From Verrucomicrobiota bacterium (GTDB lineage Bacteria; Verrucomicrobiota; Verrucomicrobiia; Opitutales; Opitutaceae), in assembly GCA_030832235.1 (NCBI GenBank), contig JAURJO010000038.1, forward strand, positions 1 through 12,961: a DNA stretch of 12,961 nucleotides, read 5' to 3'. The notes beneath the pieces were generated by a model. The model ran no database searches. It saw only the letters and a program-made list of their open reading frames with translations, and had not been told where the DNA came from. The position numbers were made by a program, and so were the translations under genes. Shown here in pieces: positions 7,600-12,961 of this stretch (its first letter is position 1; the number at the start of each line of letters is the position of its first letter).

Positions 7600-7610
7600 G
7601 TTGACAGCGG

Positions 7611-8912
7611 TCAGGCGAGTGACCAGGGCGAGCGCATGGCGCGGCCGCGTAGGCGATTCGCCATGTCGTCGCCGACAAACTCTTCCTTCACGGGGTCCCA
7701 TTTCAGGGGGCGGCCGAGCACCATCGCGATTTGGCCCAGGTTGCACACGGTTGTCGTCCGATGGCCGATCTCGACGTCCGCGATCGGTTTCCCGCGCGAA
7801 CGCACGCAGGCGAAGAAGTTGTCGTGGTGGTTATTGCTCAGCTCGAGCTGCACTTTGCCGCCGGGCGCCTGCATCTCGCGGAGCAAGTCGGGGCTGGAGG
7901 CGCTCATCTTGTTGCGTGCGATGTCGAGCCAGCCGCGCTCGCCGACAAAGCGCGAGGTGCCGCCGCCGTCGTGGCGCGTGCGGCAGTGCATCGGCACGCC
8001 GTTCGCGTAGCGCACGGTGAAATCGACCTTCGTTGCGTTGGTGAACAGGCCCGAGCTCGGGAACTCGCCGCGGCCTTCGACCGAAACCGGGCCGCCGGCG
8101 TCGGCGTCCATCGCCCACTGGCCGATGTCGAGGTAGTGTGCGCCCCAGTTCGTGACTTGGCCGTAGGCGGCGTCGGAGATGAAACGGAAGTTGTAATGGC
8201 AGCCGAGCGACGAGTACGGGCGCCAAGGCGAAGGCCCGAGCCACATGTCCCAGTCGAGACCCGCCGGCACCGCCTCGGGTTTCCACGTGGCTCCGCAGTG
8301 GCGGTTATTCGGTGGGATGAAGCACTCGATTCGGTGGACCTTTCCTAGTCCGCCATTTCGCACAAATTGCGCGACGTCGTGGAAGCGCTTCATCGAGCGG
8401 TGTTGGGTGCCGTGCTGCGCGACGCGGTTGTGTTTGCGCGCCGCGGCCACGACGGCTCGGCCCTCCTCGATGGTGAGGGTCATCGGCTTCTCGATGTAGA
8501 CGTCCTTGCCGTTGCGCATCGCGTCGATCGCCACCAGCGCGTGCCAGTGGTCGGGTGTGCACACGAACACGGTGTCGATATCGGTCCGGCGATTGAGTTC
8601 GCGGAAGTCGGCGTGGGCGCGGCAATCCTTGTTGCCGTAGGCCTTGTTGACGCGCTCGGCGCCTTCCTCGCGGCGCTCGCGGTCGACGTCACAGACGCCG
8701 AGGATGCGCACGTTCTCGTCGCCCAGCAGGGCTCCGTAATGGCTGTCGGCGATGTTGCCGGATCCGACGATGCCGACGGTGATCTTGCGGCTGGGGGCGT
8801 TCTGCCCGCGCAGGCCGGAGGGCAGGATGAGCGGGGCCGCGGCGGCCGCCGTGGCGAGACCGGAGGAGCGGAGGAATCGGCGGCGGCTGAGGGGAAGGGC
8901 GGAGAGATTCAT
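7611..8912 (-). CDS. Tat-exported Gfo/Idh/MocA-family oxidoreductase (433 aa)
   Basis: A second NAD(P)-dependent sugar oxidoreductase, of a different subgroup from the one at 1367-2839. SRRRFLRSSG (9-18) and the following Ala-rich stretch form a Tat signal. The Rossmann part begins at KITVGIVGSGNI (43-54), with CDVD (D75) after the second strand, CTPDHWH (118-124) and IEKPMTL (EKP at 141-143). The C-terminal domain has LDWDMWLGP (219-227), NWGAHYLDIGQW (255-266, likely catalytic-region H259) and, near the end, an HRTTTVCNLGQIAM segment usual for this branch. The ATG at 8912 is preceded by GAGG nine bases upstream. That site overlaps the stop codon of the HEAT-repeat gene, so the two are likely translationally coupled. 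The last residues are followed by a strong hairpin terminator. Substrate unknown; a periplasmic sugar or cyclitol is likely. Confidence 0.94.
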   Translation of the reverse strand: MNLSALPLSRRRFLRSSGLATAAAAAPLILPSGLRGQNAPSRKITVGIVGSGNIADSHYGALLGDENVRILGVCDVDRERREEGAERVNKAYGNKDCRAHADFRELNRRTDIDTVFVCTPDHWHALVAIDAMRNGKDVYIEKPMTLTIEEGRAVVAAARKHNRVAQHGTQHRSMKRFHDVAQFVRNGGLGKVHRIECFIPPNNRHCGATWKPEAVPAGLDWDMWLGPSPWRPYSSLGCHYNFRFISDAAYGQVTNWGAHYLDIGQWAMDADAGGPVSVEGRGEFPSSGLFTNATKVDFTVRYANGVPMHCRTRHDGGGTSRFVGERGWLDIARNKMSASSPDLLREMQAPGGKVQLELSNNHHDNFFACVRSRGKPIADVEIGHRTTTVCNLGQIAMVLGRPLKWDPVKEEFVGDDMANRLRGRAMRSPWSLA

Positions 8913-8923
8913 GGGAGGGGGCC

Positions 8924-9490
8924 TCAGGAGAGGTGGGCGAGGGCGCGGGCCGCGGCTTCGCGGACGACGGGGGCCTCGGAGGGGTTTTCACGGATACCGG
9001 CGAGCACTGCGCGAGCAGTGGTGTCGCGGCGATGGGCGATGCTGCCGATCACGCCGGCCTTCGGCACGCCGGAGAGTGAACCGAGCGCGTCGCGCAACGC
9101 CGCGGCGGCCTCGGGCCCGGGGATCTGCTGCACGGCGTAGCGGGCGGCGTCGGCCGAGCGGGCGTCCTTCAGCAGGGCGGCCAGCGCGGGCACGCTTTTC
9201 GCCGAGGCGACCAGCGCGAGCATCTGGCAAAGGAAGGCGCGGCCGGCCTCGGTGCAGTCGGGCAGCGCGAGCGCCTTCAGTAATTGCTCCTCGACGCGGG
9301 CGCGGTCCTCGGGCGCGGAGTCGATCACCTGCTCGCGCACGCTCCAGGCGAAGCTGCGGTCGCCGCCGTACTCGAGGCGGGCGCACATCTCCCAGGGCTC
9401 TGGCGTGCTGCCGGCGTTGGACTTGCGGTCGGCGCTGCTACGCGGCGGTCGTTCAGCGGCGGCGGGGGCGGGGCGTTTCTTTTCGGCCAT
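8924..9490 (-). CDS. Small HEAT-repeat-like protein
   Basis: A 188-residue protein. The first 30 residues are basic and low-complexity (MAEKKRPAPAAAERPP), with no signal peptide. From about residue 33 it is helical, with repeated helix-pair patterns typical of HEAT/PBS-lyase-type repeats: EQLLKALALPD, SVPALAALLKDARSADAARYAVQQI, AAAALRDAL, AGVIGSIAHRRDTTARAVLAGI and VVREAAARALAHLS. Such repeats form solenoid scaffolds for protein binding, and no catalytic motif is visible. It stops 11 bp before the Tat-exported oxidoreductase, and its TGA overlaps that gene's Shine-Dalgarno, so they form an operon. HEAT-repeat proteins are often found beside secreted sugar oxidoreductases in this phylum. The lack of an export signal here is odd for a partner of an exported enzyme; a role before export is possible but speculative. 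No Shine-Dalgarno precedes its own ATG. Confidence 0.78.
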   Translation of the reverse strand: MAEKKRPAPAAAERPPRSSADRKSNAGSTPEPWEMCARLEYGGDRSFAWSVREQVIDSAPEDRARVEEQLLKALALPDCTEAGRAFLCQMLALVASAKSVPALAALLKDARSADAARYAVQQIPGPEAAAALRDALGSLSGVPKAGVIGSIAHRRDTTARAVLAGIRENPSEAPVVREAAARALAHLS

Positions 9491-9586
9491 GGATCAAAAA
9501 GGGAACCGGCGCCCGCGGCGGCGCAAGCCCGCGGTGAAATCAGGCCCGTTGCTTGCCGCGTGGCCCGGTGCGGCTAGGCTCGGCGC

Positions 9587-10165
9587 ATGGCCGACGCGTT
9601 CTCCCGTTTTCTGCAGGCCTTCATCCCGCTTTTTGTCGCCATCGATCCCGTGGGGTTGGCCGCGATCTTCCTCGGGCTGGGGCAGGGGATCCCTGCCGAG
9701 AGGCGCCAGCGTATCGCGCGGCAGGCGACTCTGACCGGCGGCGGCGTGGCGCTGCTTTTTCTCTTCCTTGGCGCGAGCATCTTCCGCGCGCTGGGTATAT
9801 CGGTCACGGACTTCCAGGTGGCCGGCGGGTTGATCCTGTTCATCCTGGCCGCGCGCGACCTTGTCCAATCGGGTGGCGAGCCGGAAAAGCTCTCCGATGA
9901 CTTCGGCGTGGTTCCGCTCGGCATGCCGCTGATCGCCGGCCCCGCGCTGATCGCGACGCTGCTGCTCCTGACGCAGACGCACGGCATGCTGCTCACGTTG
10001 GCCGCGCTGGTTGTGAACCTTGCCCTGGTGGTCCTCGCCTTCGCCTACAGCGACGTCTTCGCCCACCGCATCGGCGCGACCGGCCTGCGCGCGATCTCGA
10101 AGATCATCTCGATGCTCCTCGCCGCCATCGCCGTGGCAATGGTGCGGCAGGGACTCAAGGGATAG
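9587..10165 (+). CDS. MarC-family integral membrane protein
   Basis: A 192-residue, very hydrophobic protein with about six predicted transmembrane segments (near residues 7-31, 48-68, 74-93, 108-130, 133-153 and 166-186). Family hallmarks are FVAIDPVGLAAIFLGL (16-31, with DPVG) and VVPLGMPLIAGPALIATLLL (108-127), the conserved Pro/Gly-rich re-entrant-like segment. Length matches the family (about 200). MarC proteins were once linked to multiple antibiotic resistance in E. coli, but that role is not supported and their transport function remains unknown. It is transcribed divergently from the HEAT-repeat gene across 96 bp. A TAGGCT hexamer at 9575-9580 sits where a -10 box would place the transcript start on the ATG itself, and no Shine-Dalgarno is present, so a leaderless mRNA is possible. 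Downstream lies a repeat-rich spacer. Confidence 0.93.
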   Translation: MADAFSRFLQAFIPLFVAIDPVGLAAIFLGLGQGIPAERRQRIARQATLTGGGVALLFLFLGASIFRALGISVTDFQVAGGLILFILAARDLVQSGGEPEKLSDDFGVVPLGMPLIAGPALIATLLLLTQTHGMLLTLAALVVNLALVVLAFAYSDVFAHRIGATGLRAISKIISMLLAAIAVAMVRQGLKG

Positions 10166-10213
10166 CCGGGCGCGGTTGGAGTGGAACCCGGGACAGGGCG
10201 GGCGGGGCCCCAT

Positions 10214-10235
10214 GGGGTCAGGGCGTTCAATGTTT
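10214..10235 (+). repeat. REP-like repeat copy, + orientation
   Basis: GGGGTCAGGGCGTTC at 10214-10228 followed by AATGTTT, preceded by CAT. It begins about 50 bp after the MarC stop and could pair with the minus-strand copy at 10283-10297, competing with the copy at 10247-10261. Confidence 0.85.
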
Positions 10236-10243
10236 CGAGACCG

Positions 10244-10300
10244 TAAGGGGTCAGGGCGTTCGGTGTTTTGTTTTTGAACATTGAACGCCCTGACCCCTTA
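10244..10300. repeat. Long inverted repeat from two REP-like copies
   Basis: TAAGGGGTCAGGGCGTTC (10244-10261) and GAACGCCCTGACCCCTTA (10283-10300) are exact 18-bp inverted copies. After a two-base mismatch the stem continues with TGTT (10264-10267) pairing AACA (10277-10280), leaving a T-rich loop at 10268-10276. It lies downstream of MarC and could slow or end its transcription, but no T-run follows the outer arm, so it is listed as a repeat rather than a terminator. Confidence 0.85.
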
Positions 10301-10353
10301 GGGGGTGGCCTCGTGAGGAAGGTGCGTGAGGTGATTTGGATTGAAATACGTGC

Positions 10354-10382
10354 GGTGTGGCCGCGGCCGTTCGCCGCGGATC
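10354..10382 (+). repeat. Diverged third copy of the GC-rich repeat core
   Basis: Over 29 bp this matches the 3' half of the 285-337 repeat (from GGTGTA to GGACC) with three differences. It keeps the CCGCGGCCG and TCGCCGCGGA blocks. The left half of the 53-bp unit is not present here, so the core may be an independent element. Confidence 0.65.
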
Positions 10383-10442
10383 GGAGCGATACGAATTCGG
10401 TCCCGGGGCTTCGTGGGTTTATCGTGACGATCGTCGTAAAAT

Positions 10443-10461
10443 CCGCGGGGGGCGCCCGCGG
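10443..10461. repeat. 7-bp GC hairpin CCGCGGG / CCCGCGG
   Basis: CCGCGGG (10443-10449) pairs with CCCGCGG (10455-10461) over a 5-base loop. No T-run follows. It lies about 140 bp upstream of the UxaA-family start; a role in the leader is possible but not shown. Confidence 0.5.
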
Positions 10462-10597
10462 CTAAATCGTACGGTTTCCTCCAGGAAGGAACGTTCGGGG
10501 GTTCCGATTTAAATACCGACGGTGTCGTCGCGGATGGCCTGCTTCCGGCCCCGACTGCGCACTCGCGCCCGATGGGGTTGGGAGTTTTGCTCGGGGG

Positions 10598-12961
10598 GTG
10601 CCGTTGCCGCTTCAAGCCGTCTGCCGTCTGCCCGCGCCGGGGGATAATGTCGCGATCGCGATCCGCCGGATCGAGGCCGGCGAGGAACTCGCGTTGCCGG
10701 CGGGCGCGCGGGCGTTGCCGCACACCGTGCTCGAGGGGCACCGGTTCGCCGTGGCGCCGATCGCGGCCGGCGCGTCGTTACTCTCGTGGGGTTTGCCTTT
10801 CGGGCGCGCGACGCGCACGATCGCTCCTGGCGACTACGTCGCCAACGCCGCCATGCTCGCGGCGCTGGCCGTCCGCCGGATCGACGGCGCGCGTTTGCCC
10901 GAGACGGCGAATTTCGAGGACTGCCTGGAGCCGTTCCGCCTCAACGAATCTCGGATTCATCCGACCCCTCCCGTCCCGCGCGCGTCGCCGACGCGGACGT
11001 TCCAAGGCTACCGTCGGCCCGGCAACCGCGGCACGGGCACGCGCAACTTCGTCGTGATCCTGGGCACGTCGTCGCGCGCGGCGAGTTTCGCGCGGCAGCT
11101 CACCGCGCGACTCCAGCCGCTGGCGCGCGTGACCCCGGGCATCGACGGCATCGTGGCCGTGGCGCACACCGAGGGCGGCGCGCCGGGGGACGGCAACAAC
11201 GGCCTCGAGGTCCTGCGGGCCCTCGGCGGTTTCATGGTGCACCCCAACGTCGCCGCGGTGCTCGCGGTCGACCAAGGGCCGGAACCGCTCAACAACCACC
11301 GGCTCGAGGCCTTCCTGCGCGAGCACCGCTATCCGCTCGATCACGTGCCGCACGCCTTCCTGAGCCTCGGCCGCGGACTGGCGGCGGGCCTCGCCGAGGG
11401 TGAGCGGCTGGTGCGCGGCTGGCTACCCGCCGCGGCCGCGTGCGCGCGCACCGCGGAGCCGCTGTCCGGGCTGCGGATCGCGCTGCAATGCGGCGGATCC
11501 GACGCGTTCTCGGGCGTTTCGGGCAACCCGCTGGCCGGCGCGCTGGTGCACGAGGCGATCCGGCATGGCGCGACCGGCGTGCTCACGGAGACCGACGAAT
11601 CGATGGGCGCCGAGGACTACATGCTGGCCCACGTGCGCGACCTCGCGACCGCGCGCGCGTTCACGGCGATGCTTGATCGCTTCCGGGAGAAACTCGCGTG
11701 GCACGGACTCACCGCCGAGAGCAATCCCTCGGCCGGCAACCGCTTCCGCGGGCTCTACAACATCGCGCTCAAATCGCTCGGCGCCGTGCACAAGAAGGAC
11801 CCCCGCACGCCGCTCCAGAGCCTGATCGAGTACGCGCAGCCCTTGCGCGACCTCGCGGACCCTGGTTTCACGTTCATGAACGGACCCGGCAACGACCTCG
11901 AGGGCATCGCCGGTCAGGTGGGCGCGGGCTGCAACCTCATCCTCTTCGCCACGGGCAACGGCTCGATCACGAACTTTCCGTTCGTGCCGACGCTCAAGGT
12001 CACCACCACCACGCGCCGCCACGAGCTGCTGCGGCATGAGATGGACATCAACGCCGGCCGCTACCTTGACGGCGAACCGATGGAGGCGCTCGCCGCCGAG
12101 TACTTCGAGTTGGTGGTGGAAACCGCGGGCGGACGCCGCACGCGGGGCGAACATGCCGGTCACGCGCAGGTCTCGGTGTGGCGCAATTGGCGGCAGACCG
12201 ACACCTCGCGCCTCGCCGAATTGCGGGCGCGCGTGGCCCCGGACGGACTTCCGCTGCCGGTGGTCACCGGCGCGGACGCGCCTCCGGTGGTGCTGCCGCC
12301 GCTGCGGTTACTTGCCGGGAGCGGCGGTCGCGTTGCGACGGAGCGTCTCGGGTTGATTCTCCCGACCAGCCTCTGCTCGACGCAGATCGCCCGTCTGGCG
12401 GCCGAGCGACTGAACGCCCGCGGGCTGGCCAAGGCCGCCGGGCTCTCGCGCTTCCTCGGCTTCCTGCACACCGAAGGATGCGGGTTCGGCGGCGAAACGA
12501 TGTACCAGCTGCTGCACCGCACCTATCGCGGCTACCTCACGCATCCGAACGTGGCGGCCGCGCTCCTGCTGGAGCACGGATGCGAGAAAGTGCCCAACGA
12601 CGTCATGCGCCACCATCTCTCCGCCGCCGGGGTCGACCCCGCGCGTTTCGGCTGGGCGAGCGTGCAGCTCGACGGCGGCATCGAGCGCGCGCTGGGCCGC
12701 GTGGAGGCGTGGTTCGAGGAACGCCTCGCCACGGCGCCCGCGGCGGCGGACCCCTTGCCACGTGGCGCATTGAACCTCGCGCTGCTTTCCGCTGGTCCGG
12801 TTGACGAGCCTTCATCGCTCGCGTTCGCGGCGATCGCGCGCGCGGTGCTCGCCGCCGGCGGTTCGGTGCTGTTGCCCGAGGGTGATCCGTTGCTGGCCGC
12901 CGGCGCTTTTCGCACGACGCTCCTCGGTGACGCGACACCGCGCGGGACGCTCGCTTACGGC
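10598..12961 (+). CDS. UxaA/altronate-dehydratase-family protein with duplicated domains, 3' end cut by window
   Basis: At least 788 residues, with no stop before the window edge. Family members such as altronate and galactarate dehydratase remove water from sugar acids and are about 500 residues, so this one is clearly oversized. The start is uncertain: GTG at 10598 is preferred because it leads directly into a SAF-like N-terminal domain (about 1-95; LPAPGDNVAIAIRRIEAGEE). GGAG lies 13 bases upstream, longer than ideal, and the frame stays open above it. The main UxaA domain begins at GYRRPGNRGTGTRN (137-150) and includes CGGSDAFSGVSGNP (298-311), GAEDYM and AGCNLILFATGNGS. A second copy starts near 584 (LGLILPTSLCS, HTEGCGFGGE 624-633, GCEKVPND 661-668). 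The cysteines expected in the first copy are absent there (LGTSS, HTEGGAPGD, VDQGPEP) but present in the second. The second copy in turn lacks GGSDAFSG (it reads LLSAGPVDEPSS). Cytoplasmic, no signal peptide. Substrate unknown. Confidence 0.88.
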   Translation, partial: MPLPLQAVCRLPAPGDNVAIAIRRIEAGEELALPAGARALPHTVLEGHRFAVAPIAAGASLLSWGLPFGRATRTIAPGDYVANAAMLAALAVRRIDGARLPETANFEDCLEPFRLNESRIHPTPPVPRASPTRTFQGYRRPGNRGTGTRNFVVILGTSSRAASFARQLTARLQPLARVTPGIDGIVAVAHTEGGAPGDGNNGLEVLRALGGFMVHPNVAAVLAVDQGPEPLNNHRLEAFLREHRYPLDHVPHAFLSLGRGLAAGLAEGERLVRGWLPAAAACARTAEPLSGLRIALQCGGSDAFSGVSGNPLAGALVHEAIRHGATGVLTETDESMGAEDYMLAHVRDLATARAFTAMLDRFREKLAWHGLTAESNPSAGNRFRGLYNIALKSLGAVHKKDPRTPLQSLIEYAQPLRDLADPGFTFMNGPGNDLEGIAGQVGAGCNLILFATGNGSITNFPFVPTLKVTTTTRRHELLRHEMDINAGRYLDGEPMEALAAEYFELVVETAGGRRTRGEHAGHAQVSVWRNWRQTDTSRLAELRARVAPDGLPLPVVTGADAPPVVLPPLRLLAGSGGRVATERLGLILPTSLCSTQIARLAAERLNARGLAKAAGLSRFLGFLHTEGCGFGGETMYQLLHRTYRGYLTHPNVAAALLLEHGCEKVPNDVMRHHLSAAGVDPARFGWASVQLDGGIERALGRVEAWFEERLATAPAAADPLPRGALNLALLSAGPVDEPSSLAFAAIARAVLAAGGSVLLPEGDPLLAAGAFRTTLLGDATPRGTLAYG

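Larger units (their letters stand above)
7335..7610. other. Repeat-rich spacer between convergent genes
   Basis: This spacer separates the DUF5069 stop (7334, +) from the oxidoreductase stop (7611, -). It contains four exact copies of the 15-mer GGGGTCAGGGCGTTC: 7346-7360 (+), 7521-7535 (-), 7544-7558 (+) and 7585-7599 (-). Between 7368 and 7509 the sequence is less GC-rich and I recognise nothing in it. Short frames here that read as ALTP or ERPDP peptides are translations of the repeat, not genes. Confidence 0.8.
10166..10597. other. Repeat-rich spacer between the MarC and UxaA-family genes
   Basis: No convincing gene is seen. It holds three exact copies of GGGGTCAGGGCGTTC (10214-10228 +, 10247-10261 +, 10283-10297 -), a diverged copy of the GC-rich core from the 1-53 repeat (10354-10382), a 7-bp hairpin at 10443-10461, and a smaller GGAAC/GTTCC hairpin near 10487-10504. 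The part next to the UxaA-family start is the likely promoter region, but no clear -35/-10 pair could be identified. Confidence 0.75.

Noticed and set aside
7489..7746. Short frames encoding ALTP or ERPDP peptides near the repeats
   Set aside because: They are translations of the GGGGTCAGGGCGTTC repeat itself and are not conserved proteins.
7335..10310. Composite transposon around the oxidoreductase-HEAT-MarC segment
   Set aside because: No transposase, terminal inverted repeats of an IS type or target-site duplication were seen; only short REP-like clusters flank it.
10572..11057. ATG at 10572 as start of the UxaA-family gene
   Set aside because: It is in a different frame from the UxaA motifs. 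The coding frame reads through GTG at 10598 without frameshift to the window edge.
1..12961. tRNA, rRNA or riboswitch
   Set aside because: No cloverleaf, rRNA core sequence or recognisable aptamer was found by eye in any spacer; a covariance-model search would be needed to exclude small RNAs.

Overview
This GC-rich window reads as chromosomal sequence from a Verrucomicrobiota bacterium, most likely of the Opitutaceae type. Four things point there. A TonB-dependent receptor begins its mature part with a VVELSPFTV-like segment and ends in an aromatic residue (WNY). Several enzymes carry twin-arginine signals of the Gfo/Idh/MocA kind. A HEAT-repeat protein sits beside a secreted oxidoreductase. 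The spacers carry dispersed palindromic repeats. The taxon is an inference; no rRNA or marker gene is present.

Layout. 1-476 holds no convincing gene but several repeats, including a 53-bp direct repeat. 477-6671 is a minus-strand block, in transcription order: TonB-dependent receptor (6671-3603), secreted SYLF/Ysc84-domain protein (3537-2959), Tat-exported Gfo/Idh/MocA oxidoreductase (2839-1367) and Tat-exported TIM-barrel sugar isomerase/epimerase-like protein (1361-477). The last two are 5 bp apart. Divergent from the receptor is a DUF5069 gene (6873-7334, +). 7335-7610 lies between convergent genes and is full of copies of GGGGTCAGGGCGTTC. Next is a minus-strand pair, HEAT-repeat protein (9490-8924) and a second Tat-exported Gfo/Idh/MocA oxidoreductase (8912-7611). 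A divergent MarC-family membrane protein follows (9587-10165, +). A second repeat-rich spacer (10166-10597) leads into a very long UxaA/altronate-dehydratase-family gene starting at a GTG near 10598 and running off the right edge.

How the genes may work together. The receptor would import a glycan fragment, glycoside or other carbon ligand across the outer membrane. The Tat-exported oxidoreductases and TIM-barrel protein would act on it in the periplasm. A plausible but unproven chemistry is oxidation of the sugar to a keto form followed by elimination or isomerisation. The UxaA-family protein belongs to the sugar-acid dehydratases (altronate, galactarate), so the region as a whole suggests sugar and uronate catabolism.

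The two most notable items are the UxaA-family protein and the repeats. The protein looks like a tandem duplication in which each half has lost a different set of conserved residues. The repeats are seven exact copies of a 15-bp sequence in two spacers, in both orientations, forming long hairpins; one hairpin is followed by a T-run and looks like the terminator of the second oxidoreductase gene.
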